A stretch of 64,000 nt of DNA, from the NCBI RefSeq assembly GCF_009765975.1, contig NZ_LMUJ01000101.1:170396-234395 (forward strand). The letters are read 5' to 3'. Numbering within the stretch: position 1 is the stretch's first letter; each line of letters begins with the position of its first letter. Positions 1 to 8,958 of this stretch are shown one piece after another. Under the pieces are notes generated by a model. That model saw only the letters and a program-made list of their open reading frames with translations. It did not search any database and was not told the origin of the DNA. The DNA is from Acidisphaera sp. S103 (GTDB lineage Bacteria > Pseudomonadota > Alphaproteobacteria > Acetobacterales > Acetobacteraceae). The position numbers were made by a program, and so were the translations under genes.

Positions 1-545
1 TTGCCCACGCTAGCTACGGCAATGCGCAAAAGCGCGATCTGGAGACCGAACCGGGCATGACCCTGACGACCTACCAGTGTCGTCCGGAATCAAAAGGCTC
101 CATCCACGCCAAATCGAACGACCCCAACGCCGCGCCGGCGATCCGGCCGAACTACCTGGCCGATCCGATCGATCAGCAGGTGCTGGTGGACGGGATGAAA
201 ATCGGCCGAAGCATCATCAACAGCCGCGTGCTGGACAAGTACCGCGCCTACGAAATGAACCCCGGCGACAAAGTCCAAAGCGACGCCGAGTGGCTGCAGT
301 TCGCCCGCGAGAACGGCCAAACCACCTATCACGTGATCGGCACCTGCAAGATGGGCCCCGATCCGATGGCCGTGGTCGACGATCGCCTGCGCGTGCATGG
401 TATCGCCGGACTGCGCGTGGTGGACGCGTCCATCATGCCGACTGTGCCATCGGGCAACACCAACGCCGCCGTCATCATGATTGCCGAAAAAGGCGCCGAC
501 ATGATCAAGGCAGCGACCGCCGACGACCTGCTGGTGGCAGCTTAG
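1..545 (+). CDS. GMC-family oxidoreductase, C-terminal part (5' end outside window)
   Basis: The frame is open from base 3 to the TAG at 543-545, so only about the last 180 residues are visible. They carry the GMC C-terminal domain: the catalytic-histidine region [11 protein letters not shown] and the closing signature [20 protein letters not shown] with the conserved Asn. Family members are FAD-dependent alcohol, choline or sugar dehydrogenases. The substrate cannot be read from this part, because the FAD-binding N-terminus lies upstream. The gene converges on dnaA across a hairpin-rich spacer. Confidence 0.9.
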   Translation, partial: AHASYGNAQKRDLETEPGMTLTTYQCRPESKGSIHAKSNDPNAAPAIRPNYLADPIDQQVLVDGMKIGRSIINSRVLDKYRAYEMNPGDKVQSDAEWLQFARENGQTTYHVIGTCKMGPDPMAVVDDRLRVHGIAGLRVVDASIMPTVPSGNTNAAVIMIAEKGADMIKAATADDLLVAA

Positions 546-551
546 GGAAGG

Positions 552-738
552 CAAGGGCTCCGCCCTTGACCCGCAAAGGGGGCGACGCCCCCTTTGATCC
601 CATTAAATTGGGTGGGTGATCAGGAGGGGGCGACCGAGGCGGTTGCAACTACCGAGTTGCCCCCTCCTGACCACCCACCCAGTCCAGGGTTCCAAGGGCC
701 GTCGGCCCTTGGCCGGGTCGAGGGGCAGCGCGCCCCTC
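552..738. repeat. Array of five palindromes between convergent genes
   Basis: Five inverted repeats follow one another: 552-568 (7-bp arms), 574-596 (10-bp perfect arms, 3-base loop), 610-631 paired with 659-680 (22-bp arms, one mismatch), 692-712 (9-bp perfect arms) and 720-738 (7-bp arms). All are GC-rich and lack clear T-tracts. They fill the gap between the end of the GMC gene and the end of dnaA. They may act as bidirectional termination or mRNA-protecting structures; the function is inferred. Confidence 0.75.
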
Positions 739-744
739 GCCTTG

Positions 745-2196
745 CTACGACTCCAACAGCCGTCGCAGCAGTTCGACGTCCTCGGCGAATGTCCCGTCGC
801 GCTCCATCAATTCGGTCACACGCGACACCGCGTGCATTACCGTGGTATGATCGCGATTGCCGAACTTGCGGCCGATTTCCGGCAGGCTGCGGCTGGTGAG
901 TTGCTTGGCCAGGTACATCGCCACCTGCCGCGGCCGAGCGACCGCGCGCGCACGTCTGGCGGAAGACATGTCCGTCAGACGAATACTGTAATGCTCCGCA
1001 ACCTTCTTCTGGATTTCTTCAATCGTCACCCGACGATCATGTGCCTTCAGAATATCGTGAAGTACTTCGTGAGTCGTTTCCAATGTAACAGGCCGGCCAA
1101 ACAGGTTCGCGTGTGCGACCAGCCGGTTCAGCGCGCCTTCCAATTCCCGGACGTTGGAGGTGATTTTGTGCGCCAGGAATTCCAGCACCTTCCCCGGTAC
1201 ATCCACACCCGCTCGGGCTGCCTTCGCCTCCAGGATCGAAATGCGCAGTTCATAGGTGGTGGAGTGCAAGTCGGCGACCATGCCGCAACCCAGCCGGGTG
1301 CGCAGCCGGTGCTCCAGCCCGTTCAGGTCGGATGGCGACTTGTCGGCCGAGACGACGATCTGCTTCCCCTGCTCGACCAGGTAGTTGAACGTATGGAAAA
1401 ACTCTTCCTGCGTGTTATCCTTGCCGATAAGAAACTGTAGGTCGTCGATCATCAAGACGTCGACGCTACGCAGGTTTTCCTTGAACTCCATCGTCGATTG
1501 GCTGCGGATCGCGGCAATGAAGCGGTACATGAACTTTTCGGCCGACATATAGGCGACCGAGACCGGGCTGCTGGTCCGATCCGTCAGTTCCCATGCGATC
1601 GCGTGCATCAGATGGGTTTTGCCCAGCCCGACACCGCCATACAGGAAAAGCGGGTTGAATCCGTGGCTGGATGGATGTTCGGCCACCCGGCGGGCGCAGG
1701 CATAGGCGAATTCATTTGGTTTGCCGACGACGAAGCCTTCGAACGTGAAACGCGGATCGAGCGGCGCGGCAAGGTCGGAGCGCGGTTCGGTCCGCTCGTC
1801 CGGCCAACCGGCGGCGGCCGGCGCCGGACGCACAGGCGGGGCGGGTTCGCGCAGGATGTCTTTCATAACTTCTCGGGGGGCGGAGACACTCTCGGCCAGC
1901 GGCGCTGGTTGGATCGCAGCACCACCGACGCGGATCTCCACGCGCCGGATCGACGGATTTTCCGATTGCCACATCGTGCGCAACCGGTCGCCGTAACGGG
2001 TGGCCACCCAGTCGCGCAGGAACCGCGTTGGCAATGTGACGGTGACCTCATCGCCATCGAGGCCGACCATAGTCATTTGGCGGAGCCAGGTACGGTATTC
2101 GACCTCACCCACCTCGGCCTGCAAGCGTCCCCTGATCCGCGTCCATTGGACTGCCAGTTGTGGCATTTCCACGATCTCAGGCTCAGTCGTGGCCAT
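745..2196 (-). CDS. dnaA: Chromosomal replication initiator DnaA
   Basis: Initiator ATPase that binds DnaA boxes at oriC and melts the origin. Translation from the ATG at 2196 gives 483 residues, a normal length. The frame stays open upstream to 2307, but those 37 residues look unlike DnaA, and 2196 has a G-rich Shine-Dalgarno just upstream. Visible parts are an N-terminal oligomerisation domain, a Pro/Ala-rich linker (about residues 95-150), Walker A GGVGLGKTH (about 187-195), Walker B VLMIDDLQFL (about 247-256) and a C-terminal helix-turn-helix with RFGNRDHTTVMHA. The neighbour rpsT is typical for alphaproteobacteria. Confidence 0.97.
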   Translation of the reverse strand: MATTEPEIVEMPQLAVQWTRIRGRLQAEVGEVEYRTWLRQMTMVGLDGDEVTVTLPTRFLRDWVATRYGDRLRTMWQSENPSIRRVEIRVGGAAIQPAPLAESVSAPREVMKDILREPAPPVRPAPAAAGWPDERTEPRSDLAAPLDPRFTFEGFVVGKPNEFAYACARRVAEHPSSHGFNPLFLYGGVGLGKTHLMHAIAWELTDRTSSPVSVAYMSAEKFMYRFIAAIRSQSTMEFKENLRSVDVLMIDDLQFLIGKDNTQEEFFHTFNYLVEQGKQIVVSADKSPSDLNGLEHRLRTRLGCGMVADLHSTTYELRISILEAKAARAGVDVPGKVLEFLAHKITSNVRELEGALNRLVAHANLFGRPVTLETTHEVLHDILKAHDRRVTIEEIQKKVAEHYSIRLTDMSSARRARAVARPRQVAMYLAKQLTSRSLPEIGRKFGNRDHTTVMHAVSRVTELMERDGTFAEDVELLRRLLES

Positions 2197-2612
2197 CCAG
2201 AACCCCCCGCGTTGGCTGTCCGCAGCTTGATCGATTACACTGTCCGACCGTGTCACCACTGCCGGGCCTTGCCCCTGTCTTGGTCCGCTCGGAACGCAGT
2301 TTTTCACCCTCCCCTGAGGAAGGTTTGATTTTTACTATCGTTGCTGTCCGGCTGACGGGTGAAGTATGTCCTAGAGTTCAGGACCGAGGCAATCGGAAAT
2401 TAACATCAAGTCGCCAAATCCAAATAAACGACATAACATTACAATAACACGTTACTGAGCCGATCAACACCTGCACGCCCTTTTGAAGGGCGACTGGCAT
2501 TTCCAGAAAGAGGCTGAGTAATCAGTGAAATAACGGCGCAACCCTGGCGTGACTGCCAAGCATGCATCCCAAGAAGAAATCGGTCAACCGTCCCAGGTCG
2601 ACCGACCCGCAC
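2197..2612. other. dnaA-rpsT intergenic region with an AT-rich stretch and a short palindrome
   Basis: No gene is supported here. The stretch around 2390-2460 is clearly more AT-rich than its surroundings and is a reasonable place for the dnaA promoter. A palindrome with 7-bp arms and a 3-base loop lies at 2476-2492. I looked for consensus DnaA boxes (TTATCCACA and its complement) and saw none, so I do not call an origin here. Confidence 0.45.
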
Positions 2613-2882
2613 TCAGGCGCCCGGTAGCGCCTTGATCCGAGCGGACAGGCGCGACAACTTGCGCGCCACGGTGTTGGCGTGAATGACGCCCTTGCCCGAC
2701 GCACGCTGCATCTCCGGCTGAGCATCCCGCAGCGCAACCGCCGCAGCGGATTTGTCGCCGCTGGCGATCGCGGTTTCGACCTTCTTCACGAAGGTGCGCA
2801 TGCGCGACTTCCGCGCCTGGTTCCGCGCGGTGCGGGTCACTGTCTGTCGGATGCGCTTGCGCGCCGATGCGGTATTGGCCAT
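2613..2882 (-). CDS. rpsT: 30S ribosomal protein S20
   Basis: An 89-residue basic protein beginning [13 protein letters not shown], the classic S20 start, and rich in Lys/Arg and Ala helices. S20 binds 16S rRNA early in 30S assembly. The ATG at 2882 is chosen over an in-frame ATG at 2918 because the family starts with MANTxSA. It is transcribed toward dnaA. A strong hairpin (2914-2946) sits immediately upstream in the presumed leader. Confidence 0.97.
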   Translation of the reverse strand: MANTASARKRIRQTVTRTARNQARKSRMRTFVKKVETAIASGDKSAAAVALRDAQPEMQRASGKGVIHANTVARKLSRLSARIKALPGA

Positions 2883-2913
2883 GCGTTCTTCGATCACAAC
2901 GTTAAGAATCCAA

Positions 2914-2946
2914 CCCACACCCGGGATCCACTGATCCAGGTGTGGG
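2914..2946 (-). promoter_or_regulatory. Hairpin in the rpsT leader
   Basis: Arms CCCACACC (2914-2921) and GGTGTGGG (2939-2946) pair perfectly, and an inner GGATC/GATCC can extend the stem. No T-tract follows on the rpsT-sense strand, so it does not look like an intrinsic terminator. It could be a leader structure used in ribosomal-protein control or a transcript-stabilising stem. Only the pairing is directly visible. Confidence 0.45.
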
Positions 2947-3142
2947 CTGGCGGAAGACGCGGGTTCTACGCATCACCCCCCCGCGAGTCAAGGTCGTTGG
3001 CCCACAACCGGACACGATCACAAAACTGGAACCCCGCCCCGCCGCGGCCATTTTCCGCGGTTCCGCGTGGATGGCGATCATCAGGTGCGCCAACTCGGTC
3101 GCCAGCGCATCGGATTCCATGCCCAGCGGCCGCAAAAGCGCC

Positions 3143-4432
3143 CTAACCCTGCGGCGCCGCGGCCAGCCGTGCCCGCCGAAGCTGGTTCGCCCGCAGCGGC
3201 CGCAGCACGAACAGCGCCAGCAGGACGACCACCACGTTAGTGACGGCGGCGACCAGGAAGACCGCCTCCCAGCTTCCGGTCGCGGTCTTCAGCACGTTCG
3301 CCAGCGGCACCAGGAACGCCGAGGTGCCCTTGGCGGTGTACAGCAGGCTGGTATTCGCGGTGGCGTATTTCGGTCCGAACGTGTCGGTGCAGGTGGAGGG
3401 GAACAGCGAGAAAATCTCACCCCAGGTGAAGAAGATCAGGCCGGCACAGACCACGAAGGCCCATGGGGTCTGGCCGGCCACCGCCAGCAGCCAGTAGCTG
3501 ATCGCACCCAAGGTGAAGGCCAGAGCCATCGTCTTCTCCCGCCCGATACGATCGGACAGCCAGCCAAAAAATGGCCGGGCGGACCCGTTCAGCACGTTGT
3601 CAACGACCAACGCGACACTCAGGGTACTGGCGCCCAGGAAAATCACCGCGTTGGAGATGCCATAATCCTTGGCGATCGGAGCAATCTGCGCCGTGACCAT
3701 CAGGCCGCTGGCGGAGATGCCGATGAACATCACATACAGCAGCCAGAAGATGGGGGACCGCAGCATCTGCGCACTGGTGGAACTGCCGATGCTCTGCTGC
3801 AGACTCGGGTTGACCTTGGTCGCCAGCACGATCGGCCGCTCCGGTCCTCGCAGGATGCGGGAAATGATGAGCAACACCACCGCCTGGCCGATGCCGAACC
3901 ACAGGAACGCCTGGGCGTAACCGGCGGCACCGATGGTCATGCGGATGGGAATGACGGTCAGGGCCGCGCCGGCGCCAAAGCCTCCGGCGGTCAGCCCTAC
4001 GGCCAGGCCGCGGCGATCCGGAAACCATTTCACCGCGTTGCCGACGCAGGTGGCATAGATCGCACCCGCCCCTGTGCCCGACACGGCGGCACCCACATAC
4101 AGAAGGTACAGCGAATCGGCATATGCGTTGACCACCCAGCCGATGCCGACCATCAGCCCGCCCACGCCTATGGTCAGGCCGGGACCGGTGCGCGGCCCCA
4201 GACGATCGACCAGGGCGCCGGCGGCGGGGGTCAGCCAGGTCTCGGTGGCGATGAAGATACTGAACGCCCACTGGATTTCCGCCAGGGTCCAGCCGTGGGC
4301 CGTATGAATCGGACCGACGAACAGGGTCCAGCCATATTGCAGGTTGGCGATCAATGCCATGCAAAGGACGCCCAGCCACAACTGGACCCATCGCCCAGTC
4401 AAATTTTCTGGTGCGGATGAATTCTCGGACAC
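3143..4432 (-). CDS. MFS transporter of the oxalate/formate antiporter (OFA) type
   Basis: A 429-residue inner-membrane carrier with about 12 hydrophobic segments. The N-terminal stretch NLQYGWTLFVGPI, the motif WFPDRRGLAVGLTAGGFG after helix 4 and FFGWLSDRIGREK in the central loop match the OFA branch of the major facilitator superfamily (OxlT and relatives), which exchange small carboxylates. No oxalyl-CoA or formyl-CoA genes are adjacent, so the substrate is open. It stands alone, divergent from the secreted-protein gene at 4654. Confidence 0.85.
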   Translation of the reverse strand: MSENSSAPENLTGRWVQLWLGVLCMALIANLQYGWTLFVGPIHTAHGWTLAEIQWAFSIFIATETWLTPAAGALVDRLGPRTGPGLTIGVGGLMVGIGWVVNAYADSLYLLYVGAAVSGTGAGAIYATCVGNAVKWFPDRRGLAVGLTAGGFGAGAALTVIPIRMTIGAAGYAQAFLWFGIGQAVVLLIISRILRGPERPIVLATKVNPSLQQSIGSSTSAQMLRSPIFWLLYVMFIGISASGLMVTAQIAPIAKDYGISNAVIFLGASTLSVALVVDNVLNGSARPFFGWLSDRIGREKTMALAFTLGAISYWLLAVAGQTPWAFVVCAGLIFFTWGEIFSLFPSTCTDTFGPKYATANTSLLYTAKGTSAFLVPLANVLKTATGSWEAVFLVAAVTNVVVVLLALFVLRPLRANQLRRARLAAAPQG

Positions 4433-4653
4433 GTTAATCCCTCCCAGGATGCCGTTTGGGCATTCGTTATCATGCTTAAAGTCTCAATCCAGCCCTTCGC
4501 AGCAGGCCAAGCCACCCTCTTTGTACCCGCTTTTACCGCCTTAATATAGACGGCATCGGAATAATCGTGCTGTCCCGCAAATGCAATTTGTCGGTGGCGG
4601 CGCGCGTCGCCTCGCGCTATCCAACTGGCGCAATCGCCACAAAGGAGTACCGT

Positions 4654-5175
4654 ATGCGTCGATTCGTAAGCGCTGTTGCCGCACTGACCATCCTGTCCTC
4701 CCAGTCCGCGCTGGCCCAGCCCCAATGCTCGTCCATGGCAGACCAATCGACGTTTGAGGTCCAGGCGCTGCGCAGCGAACTCATGGTGCTGGCGACGGGC
4801 TGTCACGATGACGAGTCGTACAACGCCTTCATCCGGCGCTATCAGGCCGACCTGCAAGGCAACGAACGGGCGATCGACGCTTATTTCAAGCACCGCTACG
4901 GACGGTCGGCGCAGACGGAGCATGACCGGTTCGTGACCGATCTGGCGAATGCGATCTCACGCCAGGGCAGCGACCTGGGCGGCGATTTCTGCCCGCGCAA
5001 CGGGCTGATCTTCAATGAGGTCCTGGCGTTGAACTCGTCATCGGAACTCGCCAACTTCGCCGCGGGCAAAGATTTGATCCCGGCTTCCGTGTCGGTCTGC
5101 ACGCCGATGCCGACGAGCGCGGTGGCGGAGCGCAGAGCGGCGGTCAAGAAGGTCGTGGTCAGGAAAAAGAAGTAA
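4654..5175 (+). CDS. Small secreted protein of unknown function
   Basis: The ATG at 4654 follows AAAGGAG at 4641-4647; the frame opens earlier but without a comparable ribosome site. The product is 173 residues. The N-terminus MRRFVSAVAALTILSSQSA-LA is a clear signal peptide, probably cut before QPQCSS. The mature part is mostly polar and helical, has four cysteines (near its start, at TGCHDD, DFCPRNG and SVCTPMP) that could form two disulfides in the periplasm, and ends in the basic tail VVVRKKK. No family was recognised. A strong terminator follows at 5241. Confidence 0.8.
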   Translation: MRRFVSAVAALTILSSQSALAQPQCSSMADQSTFEVQALRSELMVLATGCHDDESYNAFIRRYQADLQGNERAIDAYFKHRYGRSAQTEHDRFVTDLANAISRQGSDLGGDFCPRNGLIFNEVLALNSSSELANFAAGKDLIPASVSVCTPMPTSAVAERRAAVKKVVVRKKK

Positions 5176-5240
5176 GGCGAAAGGCGCCGCCCTCTTCAAG
5201 CATGGCCCCGCGAAGGCGGGAGCTTTGAGCTGCCGCAAAG

Positions 5241-5285
5241 AAAAAAGGGCTGCCCGGGCGATTACAACGCCTGGGTAGCCCTTTT
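5241..5285 (+). terminator. Intrinsic terminator, probably bidirectional
   Basis: A-rich 5' flank, then a long GC-rich stem (AAGGGCT/AGCCCTT extended by GCCCGGGCG pairing with CGCCTGGGT, with mismatches), loop ATTACAA, then CTTTTC. Located 65 bases after the secreted-protein stop. Confidence 0.8.
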
Positions 5286-5327
5286 CACGAATGGACAGGC
5301 GATGTCCGGGTTATACCAACTGCCGTT

Positions 5328-5426
5328 AAGGCCGCCTCTTGATTCGTCATGGCCCGGCGACGGTCCGAACCATCTGCCACCTTAAGGTGCTGGATCAGAC
5401 GGCCCGGACTGTCGCCGGTCCATGAC
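5328..5426. repeat. Long palindromic intergenic repeat, copy A
   Basis: From 5346 to 5426 two imperfect arms of about 31 bases face each other: GTCATGGCCCGGCGACGG at the left and its approximate complement ending GTCGCCGGTCCATGAC at the right, with the self-complementary centre CACCTTAAGGTG. The same element occurs at 22767-22845 and 27886-27964. The left flank (about 5328-5345, containing CTCTTGATTC) is shared with the copy near 27820. No gene is seen in the surrounding gap 5286-5556. Confidence 0.75.
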
Positions 5427-5556
5427 GAGACTGCCACGTCAACGGCTATTCGTATTTGAGCAGGATGACCTCGCTTTGGCTCAGCCATCCCGCTCTAACT
5501 CTTTGTCCGATCACGTGATTCAGACCTGCGGCGATTCCGCCTCCGGTCATCGCGCT

Positions 5557-6324
5557 CTAGTTGTTGTTCCGGTTGCCCAGAAGCTGCATCAACAGCATGA
5601 ACAGGTTGATGAAGTTCAGATACAGGCTCAGCGCGTCGTAGACGCTGCGCTTGTTCGCGCCGTCGGTGCCTTCCGCATAGGCGAACTGCAGGTAGCTGCC
5701 CTTGATGCGCTGGGTGTCATACGCCGTCAGGCCGGTGAACACGACCACGCCGATGATGCTGATGGCGAACTGCATCGCGGTGCTGTGGAAGAACAGGTTC
5801 ACCAGGCTGGCGATGATGATCCCGAACAGCCCCATGATCAGGAACCCGGCGAACCGGCTGAGGTCGGTCTTCGTCGTGTAGCCATACAGGCTGGTCGCGG
5901 CGAACGTAGCCGAAGTGATGAAGAACATCCGTACGATGGACTCACTGGTGTAGATCAGGAAGATGTTCACCAGACTGGCGCCCATCACCGCGCAGAACGC
6001 CCAGAACAGGGCCTGCGCCGCGGAGGTGGACAGCTTGTTGACCCCCAGCGACAGCACCAGGACGAAGCCCAGCGGCGCGAACATCGCGATCATCGCCAGC
6101 ACCGACGGGCGGTGGGCGAACCCGAACGGCGTCTGCACCAACGGGTAGAACGCGTCCAGCAGGCTGGTATGGGCGATGGCGAACGCGACCACGCCGGTCA
6201 GCAGCAGGCCGGATGCCATCCAGTTGTAAACCCGTAGCATGTAAGCCCGTAGCCCGGCGTCGAAGACAGCCGTGGTAGCGGCGGATGCCCGGGGATAGGC
6301 CCCGAATTGCGGACTGTAAGCCAT
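5557..6324 (-). CDS. Bax inhibitor-1/YccA family membrane protein
   Basis: 255 residues from the ATG at 6324, which has AAAGGAAA upstream; an in-frame ATG at 6423 would add 33 residues absent from relatives. Seven hydrophobic segments and the conserved C-terminal features GLTAYDTQRIKG and ALSLYLNFINLFMLLMQLLG identify the UPF0005/BI-1 family. Members are seven-helix proteins implicated in calcium leak or as FtsH partners; the role in bacteria is poorly defined. It converges on the gene at 4654 and runs co-directionally with the ABC operon upstream. Confidence 0.93.
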   Translation of the reverse strand: MAYSPQFGAYPRASAATTAVFDAGLRAYMLRVYNWMASGLLLTGVVAFAIAHTSLLDAFYPLVQTPFGFAHRPSVLAMIAMFAPLGFVLVLSLGVNKLSTSAAQALFWAFCAVMGASLVNIFLIYTSESIVRMFFITSATFAATSLYGYTTKTDLSRFAGFLIMGLFGIIIASLVNLFFHSTAMQFAISIIGVVVFTGLTAYDTQRIKGSYLQFAYAEGTDGANKRSVYDALSLYLNFINLFMLLMQLLGNRNNN

Positions 6325-6453
6325 GGTTTTCAGTTTCCTTTCGAGCGTGAGCCCGCGTTGATTATAGCCGATCGGCCCCCCTGGTAACAGTCCAGGGATA
6401 AGACCCACCGGGTCGATTGGCATGTGATCCGTCAGCGGAACCGAACAGGTGCG

Positions 6454-8958
6454 CTACTCGTTCCTCAGAAGTGGCGCGGGCCTGGCCCGCAGAGCGGCTG
6501 CGGTACCAGCATACCCGAACAGCAGCATGAGTGCGAGTGCTCCCGCAAGTGTGTAAATGAGTGTTACAGGCAAAAAAATCCAGTCCGTGTGCATAATGTA
6601 ATGCGCCACCCCATAGCTGGCGGCCGACCCGACAGCCGCGGCGATCACCCCGGCCACGCACCCCAACAGGCCGAACTCGGTCAGCCAAGCGGTTCGGATC
6701 TGCGCCCGTGTCGCCCCGAGGGTGCGTAGAATTACCGCTTCCCGCACCCGGCGCCGCTGGCCGGCCGCCACAGCCCCGACCAGCACAAACGTGCCGGCCA
6801 GAAGCGTCAGTGCGCCCGTGACGGTCAACGCGGCGGCGATCTGGTCCAGCAAGGCAGCGACGGCCGACAGCACATCCTCAACACGGATGCCGGTGACGTT
6901 GGGCAAAGCGTCGGTGACCGCGCGAAGCAGGCCGCCCTGCCCCGCGTCGGCGATGCGAACGGTCGCGATATGGGTGTGCGGCGCATGCGCCAGCAGGCCC
7001 GGACTGGCAACCATGAAGAAATTGATCGACAGCGACCGCCAGGCGATGTCGCGCAAATTGGCGATCTTCAGATCGACGTCCCGGCCTAGGACATTGACGC
7101 GGATGACGTCGCCGATGCCGACATGCCAGCCCTTCGCCATGCCGACGTCCATGGATACCAACGTCGGCCCATCATAGTCCGCCGGCCACCATGTGCCGGC
7201 GACCAGATGCGTCCCCTCGGGCGGCGTAGCGGCATAGGTCAGGCCCCGATCGCCCCGCAACGCCCAGGCAGTGTCCGGCGTGGTGACCGCCCGTTCCGCC
7301 GGCACGCCCTTGATCGCTACGATCCGGGCTCGCAGGGACGGAACCTGATTCATCTCCGTCACCCCCGGTTGCGCACGAACGATGGACTCGAACCGCGGCA
7401 ACTGGTCGTTCTGGATATCGATGAAAAAGAAGCTGGGGGCGTTCGCGGGCAACTGCGCCTGGATCTGATACTGCATGTTGCCTTGGATCAGCGCCACGGC
7501 CGCCAGCGTCGACAACCCCAAACCAGCCGACAGCAGCAACAGCGGCGTCGGAGCGCCGGGCCGGTACAGATTGCCGACTCCCAGGCGAACCGATGGGAAC
7601 CGCGACGCCGGCGCCAACCGGGCAAGCGCCATCACCGCGGACCCACCGGCCCGGAACAGCACCAGCGTCAAGGCGGCACCAACACAGAAATACAGCGCGA
7701 AAAAGCGGTCGGTGGCAGTGGCGATGGTCAGGCCAACCAAAGCAAGCGCCAGCGCCGCATTCGCCACGATCAGCATGGCCGAGGGCCGCGTCGCCTCCGG
7801 CACCAGCCCATCACGGAACAGCGCACCGCCCGGAATCCGCGCCGCCCGGCCCAACGGCCACAGCGCGAAGCACAACGCGATCAGCAGACCGTAGGTCGCC
7901 GCCAGCAGCAGCGGCCCCGGATAAACCCCGAGAACCGGAGGCACCGGCAGGATCGGGGTCAAGAACCGGGCGCCCGCCAGCGGCAAGGCCGCCCCCGCCA
8001 CCACCCCAAGGGCAATCCCGCCGGCCGACAGCACCAGCACCTGGATCAGGCACACGGCGAACACCAAACGCGCCGACGCGCCCAGGCACCGCAAGGTCGC
8101 GATCGTGCGTGCCCGAGCATCCAGCCAGGCTCGGACTCCATTGGCGACGCCGATGCCGCCGACCAGCAACGAGGTAAGCCCGACCAACGTCAGAAACAGC
8201 GCTGTCTGATCGATGAAACGGCTCACCCCCGGCGCCGCGTCGGAGGGATCGCGGATGCGCCACCCCTGGTTGGGGTATTTTTCGGCGATCGCCCGCTGGA
8301 TGCCGGCCGGATCGCGGGTCGTCAGACGGATCGCATAACGGACCATGGCCCCCGGTGAGATCAGACCAGTGGATGGCAGCGCATCAGCCGAAATCAGCAC
8401 CCTCGGGCCAAGGATGGCCGCGGTCCCGACCTGATCGGGTTCGTACGTCAGCGCGCCGGCCACCCGGAACGTGGCTGTCCCGAGACGCGCGGTATCGCCG
8501 GGATGAAGACCAAGCCGATCCAGCACGATCTGCTCTGCCAGCAGCCCGTACTTCCCGTCCCGCAACCCCAGCGCGCCGGCCAGCGACTGGGCGGGCCGGA
8601 TGCCGGCCTGATCCACCAGCGGCCATTTCCCGTCCACCGCCTTCAGTTCGATCAATTGCCGCTCACCCGATGGAGCAACCAGCATGGACCGCATCTGCGT
8701 CACCGCGGACGTCGTGGCCCCCTGGTCGCGCAGCCAATCCCGCAGTTGCGCCGGCGGAGGCTGGGAGCCGCTATCAATCTCCAGATCGCCGCCAAGCAGC
8801 GCCCGGCCGTCGGCGGCGAGACCGGCATCGACTGCCGCGCGCAACGTGCCGACCGCCGTGATGACCCCGACGCCGAGCGCCAGACACAGCAGGACGATCC
8901 ACAGGCCCCGGACCCCGCCGCGCAATTCCCGGCGGGCGATGGTCAGGGCGAGGATCAC
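6454..8958 (-). CDS. ABC transporter permease, YbbP/FtsX type
   Basis: An 834-residue permease with an N-terminal helix, a large periplasmic domain, and two blocks of FtsX-like helices (starting roughly at residues 250 and 720) with four central helices between them. This is the YbbP/lysophospholipase L1 biosynthesis layout. Its start overlaps the stop of the ATPase gene by four bases (8955-8958), showing translational coupling. Together they probably form a MacB-type mechanotransmitting or lipoprotein/lipid-handling transporter. The divergent partner tesA matches the ybbAP-tesA arrangement known in E. coli. Confidence 0.9.
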   Translation of the reverse strand: MILALTIARRELRGGVRGLWIVLLCLALGVGVITAVGTLRAAVDAGLAADGRALLGGDLEIDSGSQPPPAQLRDWLRDQGATTSAVTQMRSMLVAPSGERQLIELKAVDGKWPLVDQAGIRPAQSLAGALGLRDGKYGLLAEQIVLDRLGLHPGDTARLGTATFRVAGALTYEPDQVGTAAILGPRVLISADALPSTGLISPGAMVRYAIRLTTRDPAGIQRAIAEKYPNQGWRIRDPSDAAPGVSRFIDQTALFLTLVGLTSLLVGGIGVANGVRAWLDARARTIATLRCLGASARLVFAVCLIQVLVLSAGGIALGVVAGAALPLAGARFLTPILPVPPVLGVYPGPLLLAATYGLLIALCFALWPLGRAARIPGGALFRDGLVPEATRPSAMLIVANAALALALVGLTIATATDRFFALYFCVGAALTLVLFRAGGSAVMALARLAPASRFPSVRLGVGNLYRPGAPTPLLLLSAGLGLSTLAAVALIQGNMQYQIQAQLPANAPSFFFIDIQNDQLPRFESIVRAQPGVTEMNQVPSLRARIVAIKGVPAERAVTTPDTAWALRGDRGLTYAATPPEGTHLVAGTWWPADYDGPTLVSMDVGMAKGWHVGIGDVIRVNVLGRDVDLKIANLRDIAWRSLSINFFMVASPGLLAHAPHTHIATVRIADAGQGGLLRAVTDALPNVTGIRVEDVLSAVAALLDQIAAALTVTGALTLLAGTFVLVGAVAAGQRRRVREAVILRTLGATRAQIRTAWLTEFGLLGCVAGVIAAAVGSAASYGVAHYIMHTDWIFLPVTLIYTLAGALALMLLFGYAGTAAALRARPAPLLRNE

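Noticed and set aside
2197-2307. N-terminal extension of DnaA
   Set aside because: The 37 extra residues are unlike DnaA N-termini and the ATG at 2196 has a good ribosome site.
2308-2612. Possible oriC next to dnaA
   Set aside because: AT-rich patch present, but no consensus or near-consensus DnaA boxes seen, and alphaproteobacterial origins are often far from dnaA.
2902-3135. Small minus-strand frame upstream of rpsT
   Set aside because: Overlaps the rpsT leader hairpin, no ribosome site, composition not convincing.
4399-4653. Protein-like minus-strand frame (AVYIKAVKAGTKRVAWPAAK region)
   Set aside because: Overlaps both the MFS start and the secreted-protein gene; no family or ribosome site recognised.
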